This document shows, in pieces, positions 44,394 to 52,725 of a DNA stretch of 64,000 nucleotides. Location: contig NZ_JAQZAJ010000005.1 in the NCBI RefSeq assembly GCF_028737195.1, positions 248,001 to 312,000 on the forward strand, read 5' to 3'. The notes beneath the pieces were generated by a model. The model saw only the letters and a list, made by a program, of their open reading frames with translations. It searched no databases and had not been told where the DNA came from. A program made the translations under genes and the position numbers. This DNA comes from Pseudovibrio exalbescens. Its GTDB lineage: Bacteria > Pseudomonadota > Alphaproteobacteria > Rhizobiales > Stappiaceae. Numbering within the stretch: the first letter of the stretch is position 1; each line of letters opens with the position of its first letter.

Positions 44394-45719
44394 ATGCGCC
44401 AACTTACACTCACTACAGCTGCACTCGTCATGGGTGCCGTTCCGGCTTTTGCGGCGGATTTGCCCGTCGCTCCCGAGCCAATCGACTATGTCCAGATCTG
44501 TGATGCTTACGGAACTGGCTATTTCTTCATCCCGGGCACGGAAACATGTTTGCGTATCCGCGGTCGTGTTCGTGCGGAATATCGTTGGAATGACTTCGGT
44601 GACGAGCCCAATAACTGGGATCGCCGTACGGAGAACGATACTTCTACACGTGCTCGTGGTTACTTGCGTATGGATGCTCGCACTCAGACGGAATATGGTC
44701 TGCTTCGTGCTTACATTGATATGTTTGCAACCGTTGACACACCAGGCTTTACCGGGAACGACGATGACGTCGTTGACCGTCCATCCAATGACAACGCAGA
44801 CGGTTCCTTTGGTTCCGAAGGCGACACGTCGCTCACTCTGGACTACGCGTTTGTTCAGTTTGGCGGCCTGACAGTTGGTAAAGCGAAGTCGTTCTTCGAC
44901 TTCTGGACCGGTTATGCCTACGGTGCCATCACAACAGTTGCCTACTCCGATGAAAACCCATGGGTTGCCGGTTACACGGCAGACTTCGGAAACGGCTTCT
45001 CCGCATCTATCGCGGTTGAAGATCGCGCCTTCCGCGAGCAGGGTCTCTATGTGGGTTCCTACCTGTTCCCGCAGCCTGCAGGTGCTGACATCTACAGTCA
45101 GGGCTACGGTGGTCACCGCTGGCCTAGCTTCGTTGGTAACTTGCGGGTTGACCAAGGCTGGGGTAGCGCGCAGTTGATGGGTGCCGTACAGGAAATCCGC
45201 TACCTCTCGTCCGTTGCTGACGGTGAAGTGGGCTGGGCAATTGGTGCCGGTGTGGAGTTTGATCTCTCCGACTTCCTGTCTGGCTCCTTCTTCGCCTTGC
45301 AGGGTGCCTACGCTGACGGCGCACTGGGTTACATCCACAGTGACTGGGGCGGAACGGTGTTTGACGCTACGGACGTGTTCCCAACCGGGCTTGGTGGCGA
45401 ATCTGACCGTCGTCGCGCTGATACGTCTGAGGGCTGGTCCATTGCAGGTGGTATCTTCACCGAGTGGACTCCAGAGTGGAACTCCGCACTGCAGCTTTCC
45501 TATGCTGAAGCTGACAACGCAAACTTCTACGACTTCGAGCAGTTCGACTTGAACGCGAAGATCGGTTGGACGCCGGTCAGCGGCTTCGAAATCGGTACGG
45601 AGCTTGGATATCGTAACGTTTCCTTCGATAACGCGGTATCTCCACGCGGATCTGACCTGGAAACACCGGATGACAACGACATCATTACAGTACTCATCCG
45701 AGTTCAAAGGGACTTCTGA
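44394..45719 (+). CDS. Porin 2, Rhizobiales Omp2b type
   Basis: 441 residues. Signal peptide MRQLTLTTAALVMGAVPAFA, then ADLPVAPEPIDYVQICDAYG, the family's first strand region with the two cysteines spaced as in porin 1, and a C-terminal IRVQRDF. It is clearly a paralogue of porin 1; differences concentrate in surface-loop regions (for example the LFPQPAGADIYSQ insertion near 225). It has its own leader and a separate terminator, so the two can be regulated independently. Confidence 0.93.
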   Translation: MRQLTLTTAALVMGAVPAFAADLPVAPEPIDYVQICDAYGTGYFFIPGTETCLRIRGRVRAEYRWNDFGDEPNNWDRRTENDTSTRARGYLRMDARTQTEYGLLRAYIDMFATVDTPGFTGNDDDVVDRPSNDNADGSFGSEGDTSLTLDYAFVQFGGLTVGKAKSFFDFWTGYAYGAITTVAYSDENPWVAGYTADFGNGFSASIAVEDRAFREQGLYVGSYLFPQPAGADIYSQGYGGHRWPSFVGNLRVDQGWGSAQLMGAVQEIRYLSSVADGEVGWAIGAGVEFDLSDFLSGSFFALQGAYADGALGYIHSDWGGTVFDATDVFPTGLGGESDRRRADTSEGWSIAGGIFTEWTPEWNSALQLSYAEADNANFYDFEQFDLNAKIGWTPVSGFEIGTELGYRNVSFDNAVSPRGSDLETPDDNDIITVLIRVQRDF

Positions 45720-45739
45720 GGCCACTTAGCAGAACCCGT

Positions 45740-45767
45740 CAGCCGCGCAGCAACCGTTGCGCGGCTG
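45740..45767 (+). terminator. Hairpin terminator after porin 2
   Basis: Perfect 10-bp stem CAGCCGCGCA (45740-45749) and TGCGCGGCTG (45758-45767) with an eight-base loop; only a poor T tract (ACGTTTG) follows, so efficiency is uncertain. Confidence 0.65.
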
Positions 45768-46259
45768 AAAACGTTTGTACCCTGAGGATGCCACTCGCTA
45801 GCGAAACCACTCGCCAGGGGTCTATTCTCAGCAGCTCCCTTCCCAGTTGCGCCTACCCGTCCACTTCGCCCCTTGATGCGCATATGAATCTCCTGTGTAT
45901 CTGGATGCACGAGCGTGTGTTTTTCATGACTTTCCTCTCCCGCTTGCCCGCTCCTGGTAGGTTTAAACTCTGCGAAGAAGTCTGCTCGCTCTTTCCGCAA
46001 GGGGGATTAGTTTTTCGCGGGAACCGGCCACAACTCGGGGGCTACTGTTAAAGTGCAGGGAGCAACACCCGTGCACGCTGGCATTCAGGATGAGCCAGTT
46101 TCCTTATGGTAAACCATTGAGACTGAACTTCTCTCTGCGCTTTTCACAACCTGATTGCGTTCTTCCCGCATCCACGCCCCGCCGCTGGCATCGCTTCTTG
46201 TGCATCTCCGGTTCAACTGCCCTTCCCACGCAACGAAATCAGCGCACAGGAACAAGTCT
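45768..46259. other. Gene-free region between porin 2 and the WYL operon
   Basis: No gene, repeat or RNA is recognised in these 490 bases. Short frames on either strand have no ribosome site or family resemblance. The right end leads into the operator and promoter of the 46328 operon. Confidence 0.5.
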
Positions 46260-46278
46260 ACTGACAATACCTGTCAGT
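46260..46278. promoter_or_regulatory. Perfect inverted-repeat operator upstream of the WYL operon
   Basis: ACTGACA-ATACC-TGTCAGT, 7-bp arms without mismatch, 50 bp upstream of the first gene of the operon. It overlaps the -35 element of the candidate promoter, so the operon's own WYL regulator is the natural candidate to bind and repress. Confidence 0.7.
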
Positions 46279-46289
46279 TGGGCCATGAT
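46261..46289 (+). promoter_or_regulatory. Candidate sigma-70 promoter of the WYL operon
   Basis: -35 CTGACA (46261-46266), 17-bp spacer, -10 CATGAT (46284-46289). Each differs from consensus at one or two positions. The start of transcription would fall about 30 bp before the first ATG. Confidence 0.5.
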
Positions 46290-46327
46290 AGGTCTTTGTC
46301 ATCACCAGCCCAGCAGGAGGATTAGAG

Positions 46328-46630
46328 ATGACAAAGCAGGCATTGGAAGTTGTTGAGTTCAAACTGAAAGAGGGGGCCAACCGAGATGCTTTTATGGCGG
46401 CAGCACACAAAACAGAAGCGTTCGTTCGCGGCCTTGATGGTTTTGTGAACCGCACGCTATCGTGTAGCGCGGATAACACTTGGCTGGATGTTGTTGAGTG
46501 GCGAGACATGGCTGCGGCAAAGGAAGCTGGAAAGAAGTTCATGGCCTCCGAACATGTGGTGGAATTCTGCTCTTTCATCGATATGGATAGCACCCGAATG
46601 CAGCACCTCAGCACGCACATGAAGATGTAG
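46328..46630 (+). CDS. Small ABM/EthD-like protein of unknown function
   Basis: 100 residues with an ideal AGGAGG ribosome site. The sequence VVEFKLKEGANRDAFMAAAH, then FVRGLDGFVNRTLSCSADNT and WLDVVEWRDMAAAKEAGKKF follows the antibiotic-biosynthesis-monooxygenase pattern (ferredoxin-like alpha/beta fold, dimer). Such small proteins sometimes oxidise or bind aromatic or quinone molecules. It is the first gene of a three-gene operon with a WYL regulator (start 1 bp after this stop) and DUF1905. Function is not known. Confidence 0.75.
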   Translation: MTKQALEVVEFKLKEGANRDAFMAAAHKTEAFVRGLDGFVNRTLSCSADNTWLDVVEWRDMAAAKEAGKKFMASEHVVEFCSFIDMDSTRMQHLSTHMKM

Positions 46631-46631
46631 A

Positions 46632-47321
46632 ATGCGCAAAGTTGATCGCCTTTTTGAAATCATTCAGCTTTTGCGCGGTCAACGCTTGCGAACAGCCGAG
46701 TTCATCGCCGGTGAGCTCGGCGTTTCTGTCCGTACGGTTTATCGAGACATTCAGGCGCTCATAGCCTCCGGCATTCCAATTGAAGGGGCAAGAGGCGTTG
46801 GCTACCTCATCCAGCAGCCCATTGAACTCCCACCCCTCCATTTTACGGCTTTGGAGCTGAAAGCTATAAAGCTTGGACTTGATATGGCACGCGCTGCTGC
46901 AGATGCCGAAATTGCCAAGGCTGCGCAGGAAGCTGCCATCAAGGTTGCCGATACCCTTCCCGCTTCCTCCGGCCGGCGACAATTGCCGCGGGCCGGCAGT
47001 GTCTATTTTCTCACCGCCGAGGAGACGAAAACAACGCTGCGGCTGCTTCGCAACGCCATCGAACGCAAAGAGTGTATAGAGGTCACATACTCTGATGCTG
47101 CGGGCGGTTTGACACAACGCCGGATCAGACCACTTGGGCTCGAATACTGGGGAAGCGTCTGGACCGTGACCGCATGGTGTGAGCTACGCGATGATTTTCG
47201 CGTGTTTCGCGTCGATCGCATCATGAACTCTACTGAAACAGGTGAGGTCTTCCGAGATGAAAAAGGTAAGACCTACCGAGACTACACTGCTTTGATGGAA
47301 GCCCGTTTACATGCTCGATGA
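46632..47321 (+). CDS. YafY-type HTH and WYL domain transcriptional regulator
   Basis: 229 residues. N-terminal HTH_11: MRKVDRLFEIIQLLRGQRLR and LGVSVRTVYRDIQALIASGI. The C-terminal ligand-sensing WYL domain has GLEYWGSVWTVTAWCELRDD and FRVFRVDRIMNSTETGEVF. YafY proteins usually act as repressors or activators of a neighbouring small operon. The gene overlaps the next by 11 bp and follows the ABM-like gene by 1 bp, so it is likely autoregulated through the operator at 46260-46278. Confidence 0.92.
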   Translation: MRKVDRLFEIIQLLRGQRLRTAEFIAGELGVSVRTVYRDIQALIASGIPIEGARGVGYLIQQPIELPPLHFTALELKAIKLGLDMARAAADAEIAKAAQEAAIKVADTLPASSGRRQLPRAGSVYFLTAEETKTTLRLLRNAIERKECIEVTYSDAAGGLTQRRIRPLGLEYWGSVWTVTAWCELRDDFRVFRVDRIMNSTETGEVFRDEKGKTYRDYTALMEARLHAR

Positions 47322-47622
47322 GAAGTTCCATTTCACGGCACCTCTATGGATTGCCAGCACGCAGAAAGCCACTTGGCATTTCATCACCCTGCCGAAGGAC
47401 CGTGCCGATCAAATAAGGTTCATGGCCGGGGATAACGCACGCGGCTGGGGCTCAGTCCCTGTGACAGTCACCATTGGCGGAACATCTTGGAAAACCTCAA
47501 TCTTTCCCGACAAGAAGCAGGAAAGCTACATACTTCCCATCAAAGCCGAGGTCCGAAAAGTGGAAGGCATCACCACAGGTGACGAAGTGAGGGTCCACAT
47601 TGCCCTGCATTTGGACGCTTGA
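47311..47622 (+). CDS. DUF1905 domain protein
   Basis: 103 residues. The core FHFTAPLWIASTQKATWHFI, then LPKDRADQIRFM and RGWGSVPVTVTIGGTSWKTS (ending in FPDKKQESYILPIKAEVRK) is the DUF1905 beta-barrel-like domain. The family has no known activity; it is often encoded or fused with YdeI-like proteins. Its start lies within the WYL regulator gene (11-bp overlap). It abuts mutL tail to tail with no intervening base. Confidence 0.88.
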   Translation: MLDEKFHFTAPLWIASTQKATWHFITLPKDRADQIRFMAGDNARGWGSVPVTVTIGGTSWKTSIFPDKKQESYILPIKAEVRKVEGITTGDEVRVHIALHLDA

Positions 47623-49569
47623 CTACGAGCGACCAAACAGCCGCTCGATGTCACTAAGCTTCAACTCAATCCAAGTGGGACGGCCATGGTTGCATTGCCC
47701 AGATTTTGGCGTGACCTCCATCTCGCGGAGCAAAGCGTCCATTTCTTCGGGACGCATTCGACGACCCGCGCGCACCGACCCATGACAGGCCATTGTGGCA
47801 GCCACCAAGTCCAGCTTCTCACGCAAGCGAGATGAGGCTTCCCATTCAGCAAAGTCGTCCGCCAAATCCTTGACCAAAGCCTTGATGTTAAGGCGCTTCA
47901 GCATGGCAGGCGTTTCGCGTACGGCGATGGCACCCGGTCCAAAGCGCTCAAGCACAAGGCCAACCTCTTCCAGTTCAGGTGCCCGCTCTTCCAGAAGGGA
48001 GACCTCATCTTCAGGCAGCTCGACAATTTCAGGAATGAGCAGCAGCTGGCGCGCCACAGCATCTTTGGCTAGGTCTGCTTTCAGGCGTTCATAGACGAGC
48101 CTCTCGTGGGCCGCATGCTGATCCACAATCACCAAGCCGTCTTTGGTCTGCGAAATGATATAGGTCTCATGCAGCTGGGCACGGGGGGCTCCAAGCGGGA
48201 AGGCTTCGCGGTCTACTGGCAATTCGTGCTCATTGGCCCGAGCATCTGCAGAGGGTTGGGTGACCGCGTCAAACCGGGCCTGCTCTTCCTGCAAACCCGG
48301 CGCAACCTGGGTGTTGCCGCCGTTCTCAACAGAGAAGAAAGAAGATTGCGTGCCCGCTGCCTCAGCTGGCATCACGTCTGCTGCGGGGCCGGACGCTGGC
48401 TCTGCAGGCCTGAAATCAGACTGCTGCCATGTGTAGTCGCGAGGGGCAAAGTTTTCCCGTGGAGGACGATAGGTACTGGCCCCGGAATGAGAGCGCATGG
48501 ATGCGGTACCCGCACCGCCGCCCATGGGACGAATGGCATCAACAGCTGACTGGGTGTTGGCCGAAGACGCACGGTGTCCAGAGGCCAGAAACGCATGGCG
48601 TAATGCGCCCACCAGAAGACCACGCACCAGCTGACCATCCCGAAAACGTACATCTGCCTTCGCTGGATGCACGTTCACATCAACATGGTGAGGGTCGAGG
48701 TCAATATTGAGCACAACAACGGGATGACGGTCACGTGCGAGCACATCCGAATAGCCCGCTCGCAATGCCCCGAGCAACAACTTGTCTCGCACAGGACGCC
48801 CATTCACAAAGAAGAACTGATGCTGCGCGTTGGCTCGGTGAAAGGTGGGCAGGCCTGCAAACCCGTAGAGATGCACACCCTCGCGTTCGGCGTCAATTTC
48901 CAGCGCGTTCTTGGTAAAGTCTGCGCCTAGAATCTGCCCGATCCGCGCAAGGTGCGCGTTTTCACCCTGACAGGCTGGATATTCAACGGCCCGGCGGTCT
49001 GGCCCGGCCAAAGAGAACCGAATGCCGGGATTGGCAAGCGCCACTCGCTTGACTACCTCCGTTATGGCCATGGCCTCAGCACGATCAGTCTTCAGGAACT
49101 TCAGGCGAGCTGGGACGGAAAAGAACAGGTCTTTCACTTCAACCCGCGTTCCCTGATTCAGCGCTGCAGGCGTCACCTCGCTGTTTTTGCCGCCGTTCAC
49201 CTCAATCTTCCAGCCATGCGGCTCACTTTGATGCCGGGTGGAAATCTCAAGTTTGGCCACGGAGCCTATGGAGGGCAACGCCTCTCCCCTGAACCCCATG
49301 GTCTTGATCAGCATGAGATCGTCTTCCGGCAGCTTTGAGGTGCAGTGACGCTGAACGGCAAGTGAGAGATCTTCCTGCGTCATACCGGAACCGTTATCGG
49401 TGATCCGCATAAGGCTCTTGCCCCCCGCAGCGGTAACCACCTCGATACGGGTTGCGCCCGCATCGACCGCGTTTTCAACCAGCTCCTTGATCACGCTGGC
49501 AGGGCGCTCGATCACCTCCCCTGCAGCAATTTTATTGATCACAGTATCACTGAGCTGTCTAACGGCCAT
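47623..49569 (-). CDS. mutL: DNA mismatch repair protein MutL
   Basis: 648 residues from the ATG at 49567-49569 ([20 protein letters not shown]), with GGAG at the right distance; an upstream start would add 34 non-family residues. N-terminal GHKL ATPase with [20 protein letters not shown], a variable linker (about 340-440), and a C-terminal dimerisation domain. It carries [12 protein letters not shown] (483-494), the DQHA-x2-E-x4-E endonuclease motif, plus ACHGSVRAG and CNHGRPTW near the end. It should therefore nick DNA itself, as expected in organisms without MutH. Confidence 0.96.
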   Translation of the reverse strand: MAVRQLSDTVINKIAAGEVIERPASVIKELVENAVDAGATRIEVVTAAGGKSLMRITDNGSGMTQEDLSLAVQRHCTSKLPEDDLMLIKTMGFRGEALPSIGSVAKLEISTRHQSEPHGWKIEVNGGKNSEVTPAALNQGTRVEVKDLFFSVPARLKFLKTDRAEAMAITEVVKRVALANPGIRFSLAGPDRRAVEYPACQGENAHLARIGQILGADFTKNALEIDAEREGVHLYGFAGLPTFHRANAQHQFFFVNGRPVRDKLLLGALRAGYSDVLARDRHPVVVLNIDLDPHHVDVNVHPAKADVRFRDGQLVRGLLVGALRHAFLASGHRASSANTQSAVDAIRPMGGGAGTASMRSHSGASTYRPPRENFAPRDYTWQQSDFRPAEPASGPAADVMPAEAAGTQSSFFSVENGGNTQVAPGLQEEQARFDAVTQPSADARANEHELPVDREAFPLGAPRAQLHETYIISQTKDGLVIVDQHAAHERLVYERLKADLAKDAVARQLLLIPEIVELPEDEVSLLEERAPELEEVGLVLERFGPGAIAVRETPAMLKRLNIKALVKDLADDFAEWEASSRLREKLDLVAATMACHGSVRAGRRMRPEEMDALLREMEVTPKSGQCNHGRPTWIELKLSDIERLFGRS

Positions 49570-49738
49570 TCTCACTCCGGATGCTTCACTTGGGTTCGCT
49601 GCGGGCTGGACATTAGCTTGTGTCTCGGTTACCGCAGGTGTGCTGTTGCTCAAAACTCCCGGGCTGACCATTCGGGCAAGGTTCGGGATATCTCAAAAAA
49701 GTTCAAGTCCAGATGACGTCTGGCTCAGGAGCGTGTAC

Positions 49739-50599
49739 ATGTCCCCAATCCCTTTGATTAACGGTTTCTCCGAGATCTGTGAAGCGTATGACGGCGTTCT
49801 TTGCGATGTGTGGGGCGTTCTGCACAACGGACAGCGGCCACGTCGCGGGGTGGTTGAAGCGCTGACCCGATATCGGGAGGAAAAGGGCGGCAAAGTGGTG
49901 CTGATTACCAACGCACCGCGCCCGGACAAGCACATTGCGGAGCACCTGGCTGAAATGGGTATTCCGGACAGCGTTTATGACGACATCACAAGCTCAGGCG
50001 ATGTGGTCCGCCAGCACCTGATCGACAGCGCGCCGAAGAAAGTGTTTCACATTGGCCGCGACGACAACCTCGCCCACTATACCGATCTGCCAATAACCTT
50101 CACGGAACAGGACGAAGCTGAGCTGATCCTTTGCACGAGTCTCTACGACCGGCGCGTGGAAGAGCCTGAGCACTACCGCCCTCTGTTTGAAGAGCTGTTA
50201 AAGTCCGAGCTGCCCTTTTTGTGCGCCAACCCGGATGTGGTTGCCGAGCAGGGAGACACGCTGGTGTGGTGCGCAGGCGCTCTGGCACAGCTTTACAGCC
50301 AAATGGGCGGCACCTCGATCATCATGGGCAAACCTTATGCCCCAATCTATGATCTTGCCAAGCGCAAGCTGAATGCGGTGGCGGGCAAGCAAATCGCGCA
50401 GGATCGCATTCTGGCCATTGGCGACGGCATGCCAACGGACATCAAGGGCGCCAATGCTCAAAATCTGGATGTGCTGTTTGTGAGCCTCGGTATCCATGCA
50501 GAGGAACTGGGTGAGGAGCACTCGGCTGATGATGTGATGGAGCTGCTTGGCAACAGCGGCTTGACAGCCAAGGCCGCCATACCGCGCTTGGTGTGGTGA
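49739..50599 (+). CDS. HAD superfamily class IIA hydrolase (TIGR01459 family)
   Basis: 286 residues from the ATG at 49739, behind AGGAG. HAD motif I is YDGVLCDVWGVLHNGQ (Asp22 and Asp24-like), motif II Thr-Asn in VVLITNAPRPDKH, motif III Lys in IIMGKPYAPIYDLA, and motif IV GDGMPTDIKGANAQ. Class IIA cap, as in NagD and pyridoxal phosphatases. The family is common in alphaproteobacteria; its natural substrate is not settled. It is divergent from mutL, 169 bp away. Confidence 0.92.
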   Translation: MSPIPLINGFSEICEAYDGVLCDVWGVLHNGQRPRRGVVEALTRYREEKGGKVVLITNAPRPDKHIAEHLAEMGIPDSVYDDITSSGDVVRQHLIDSAPKKVFHIGRDDNLAHYTDLPITFTEQDEAELILCTSLYDRRVEEPEHYRPLFEELLKSELPFLCANPDVVAEQGDTLVWCAGALAQLYSQMGGTSIIMGKPYAPIYDLAKRKLNAVAGKQIAQDRILAIGDGMPTDIKGANAQNLDVLFVSLGIHAEELGEEHSADDVMELLGNSGLTAKAAIPRLVW

Positions 50600-50627
50600 G
50601 GCTTCCACAGTGAGCTGAAACGAACAA

Positions 50628-50650
50628 CGGCGCCAAAGGGCGCCGATTTT
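50628..50650. terminator. Bidirectional terminator between TIGR01459 gene and cheZ
   Basis: Perfect 7-bp stem CGGCGCC (50628-50634) and GGCGCCG (50639-50645), loop AAAG, then ATTTT. Located between convergent genes. Confidence 0.8.
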
Positions 50651-50676
50651 CGTCTATCAAAATGATCGATGAACCT

Positions 50677-51390
50677 TTAGGGAAAGAGCTTGTCGATATC
50701 GTCCTGACTGGTTCCATCAGTAGATTTTTCTGTCGCCCCTGACGCATCCCCATTCAGCAGGGCGTCAATGTCATCCTGCGAAACCCCCTCACCCTCGTGC
50801 TGAGGTCCATGAAGAATGAGCTCTCGGGCGCGGCGCTCTTCCGCGGTTTCTTCAATGAGGTGCTCTTCCTGTTCAGCGGCAAGACGCATTTCCTCAATGA
50901 ACTTGGACACACGCTGCTCAATGAAGTTGAGTGTGCTCACCACCTTCGAAATGCGCTGACCGGTTATGTCCTGAAATGCGCAAGCTTCAAAGATGTCCAT
51001 GACCTGCTTGGTCACCAGCTCTTGATAGGCGTCATGGTCGGACGGGTCGGCGGCCATGATTGATTCCGCCGCCTCCATGATGGAGTTGGTTGCCTCTTCT
51101 GTAGAAGTGACAATAGCGTCCAATTCGCGGCCGGCTTCGGGAATGCGATTATGCTTCATGTCGGAAACACGAAGGCGGCCGATTTCGTCCTTCATCCGCT
51201 TGATTTCGGTACTGATCGCCGAAAATTCATTGGTGATGGACGGTCTGGATGTATGGACGGCCTCTCTGATGGAGGATGCCATGATTTCCGCCAAATGGAT
51301 CACGTCATTTAGCGTGATCTCGGCATTGCGCATCCGTGTATCTTCCAGAAAATTGATTACACTTTGCACATCGGCTTTTTTTAGTGCCAT
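50677..51390 (-). CDS. cheZ: Chemotaxis phosphatase CheZ with duplicated FliM-like C-terminal motif
   Basis: 237 residues from the ATG at 51388-51390 (MALKKADVQSVINFLEDTRM); in-frame starts at 51420 (MSAAIPG) and 51450 (METEQ) are possible. The body is a long four-helix-bundle type coiled coil. The CheY-phosphatase site Asp141/Gln145 lies in AFQDITGQRISKVV, aligned with E. coli CheZ Asp143/Gln147. Unusually, the C-terminus holds two copies of SQDDID (204-209 and 228-233), the first continuing ALLNGD, which is the CheY-P-binding peptide of FliM. cheY follows upstream on the same strand. Confidence 0.88.
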   Translation of the reverse strand: MALKKADVQSVINFLEDTRMRNAEITLNDVIHLAEIMASSIREAVHTSRPSITNEFSAISTEIKRMKDEIGRLRVSDMKHNRIPEAGRELDAIVTSTEEATNSIMEAAESIMAADPSDHDAYQELVTKQVMDIFEACAFQDITGQRISKVVSTLNFIEQRVSKFIEEMRLAAEQEEHLIEETAEERRARELILHGPQHEGEGVSQDDIDALLNGDASGATEKSTDGTSQDDIDKLFP

Positions 51391-51592
51391 GCCACTGGTT
51401 CCCGGTATTGCAGCGCTCATCAGGACGCACGTGTCCTGTTCTGTTTCCATCCTTCCCCACCCACATGGGATCAAAGATGGTTGCAGCACAGCTGTGTCAT
51501 CTTAAAGTCACCGCGGCTAGGTCACGCATCAACCGCGCCACTACGCCGGCGCGTGACCTCTCATTTAAACCACTTGTGAAACGAGAGGTCGC

Positions 51593-51976
51593 CTATTCGG
51601 CGAACACTGCCTCGATCTTGCCTTTCAAGGTCTGAGCGTTAAACGGCTTAACGATGTAGTTGTTCACGCCAGCCTTTTTGGCCGCGATCACGTTCTCAGT
51701 CTTGGATTCGGCAGTTACCATGATGAATGGCGTTTTGCTCAGATTTGCGTCTTGACGCACCTGCTTGAGCAACTCGTAGCCGGTTACTGGCTCCATGTTC
51801 CAGTCAGAAATCACCAGGCCATACCGACGCTGCTTCATCTTTTCAAATGCTTCAGCTCCATCCGCCGCATCATCGATATCGCTGAAGCCAAGCTGCTTCA
51901 GCAAGTTACGGATGATCCGAATCATGGTCTTGTAATCATCAACAACCAAAATTGGCATCTGAAGATCAAGTGCCAT
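51593..51976 (-). CDS. cheY: Chemotaxis response regulator CheY
   Basis: 127 residues from the ATG at 51974-51976, preceded by GGAGAG. Single receiver domain: Asp13/Asp14 (VVDDYKT), phospho-acceptor Asp58 (VISDWNMEP), Thr88 (MVTAESKT) and Lys110 (IVKPF), i.e. all functional residues. Phosphorylated CheY binds the flagellar switch protein FliM. It is immediately upstream of cheZ (gap 202 bp), which dephosphorylates it. No CheA, MCP or flagellar genes are in the window. Confidence 0.95.
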   Translation of the reverse strand: MALDLQMPILVVDDYKTMIRIIRNLLKQLGFSDIDDAADGAEAFEKMKQRRYGLVISDWNMEPVTGYELLKQVRQDANLSKTPFIMVTAESKTENVIAAKKAGVNNYIVKPFNAQTLKGKIEAVFAE

Positions 51977-52054
51977 GTATCTCTCCATGTTGTCAGCTGG
52001 GCCTGCTTGCCCGTCGCACTACCACTCGGCTAGTCGGCGGTGCAGCTCTGGTCC

Positions 52055-52074
52055 TTCTACGTAGGTTCTACGTA
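52055..52074. repeat. Two direct copies of TTCTACGTA at 11-bp pitch upstream of cheY
   Basis: TTCTACGTA at 52055-52063 and 52066-52074, spaced by one helical turn, 79 bp upstream of the cheY start. A possible binding site for a response regulator; unidentified. Confidence 0.35.
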
Positions 52075-52146
52075 ATTTCAAGGACAGATCCGCCGACCTG
52101 CTCTCTTGTCAACTATCACCCGCCTCTGAAGGTTAGGTTAATATTA

Positions 52147-52182
52147 CAATTGCAGCCATTCCACGGTTTAAAGCAATTGCAG
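52147..52182. repeat. Direct repeats CAATTGCAG in the cheY/phaJ-like intergenic region
   Basis: CAATTGCAG at 52147-52155 and 52174-52182, 27 bp apart, in an AT-rich region upstream of the MaoC-like gene. Possible regulatory site; low support. Confidence 0.25.
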
Positions 52183-52261
52183 TTTATTAACAGGCGGCGT
52201 AAGGTACTCATGCTGCACTGCAACATATTGCATTTCCCCAACCGAACCCAGAGGTTCCCCG

Positions 52262-52717
52262 ATGCTAAATCTACGCGCTTTGTCCTTCGAGGATTTGTAT
52301 GTCGGCATGTCAGAGGAGCTGGTAAAAACCGTTAGCTCACAAGACATTGTCGGATTTGCTCAGGTCTCAGGTGATCGTAATCCTATTCATCTATCTCAAC
52401 ATTTTGCGGCCAAAACCCCATTTAAAACGCGTATTGCGCATGGGCTTTACACCGCGAGCCTTATCTCAGCCATACTTGGCACACGCCTTCCGGGGCCCGG
52501 TGCTATTTATTTATCTCAAACTCTAAATTTTAAGGCACCTGTCCACATTGGAGATGAGATTCACGTGGTCGTGACCGTAGCTGAGCTCATCGAAAAGGGG
52601 CACCGGGCGCGACTCAATTGTACCTGTACAGTTGGCGATACTGTGGTGCTCGAGGGCGAAGCGCTTGTAAAAGTGCCGCTTGCGGAACACACCCCGGAAA
52701 AGCATGAGGACCACTAG
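52262..52717 (+). CDS. MaoC-like (R)-specific enoyl-CoA hydratase
   Basis: 151 residues, hot-dog fold. The hydratase dyad is Asp38 and His43 in VSGDRNPIHLSQHFA, followed by TRIAHGLYTASLISAILGTR. This is the PhaJ/MaoC pattern that hydrates trans-2-enoyl-CoA to (R)-3-hydroxyacyl-CoA, which can feed polyhydroxyalkanoate synthesis or fatty acid turnover. A relatively AT-rich codon use is seen in its second half. It lies 136 bp upstream of ribF. Confidence 0.87.
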   Translation: MLNLRALSFEDLYVGMSEELVKTVSSQDIVGFAQVSGDRNPIHLSQHFAAKTPFKTRIAHGLYTASLISAILGTRLPGPGAIYLSQTLNFKAPVHIGDEIHVVVTVAELIEKGHRARLNCTCTVGDTVVLEGEALVKVPLAEHTPEKHEDH

Positions 52718-52725
52718 GGCCTCGA

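Noticed and set aside
44286-45725. 479-codon open frame antisense to porin 2
   Set aside because: It mirrors the porin's codon pattern, has no ribosome site and no recognisable domain; porin 2 on the + strand is certain.
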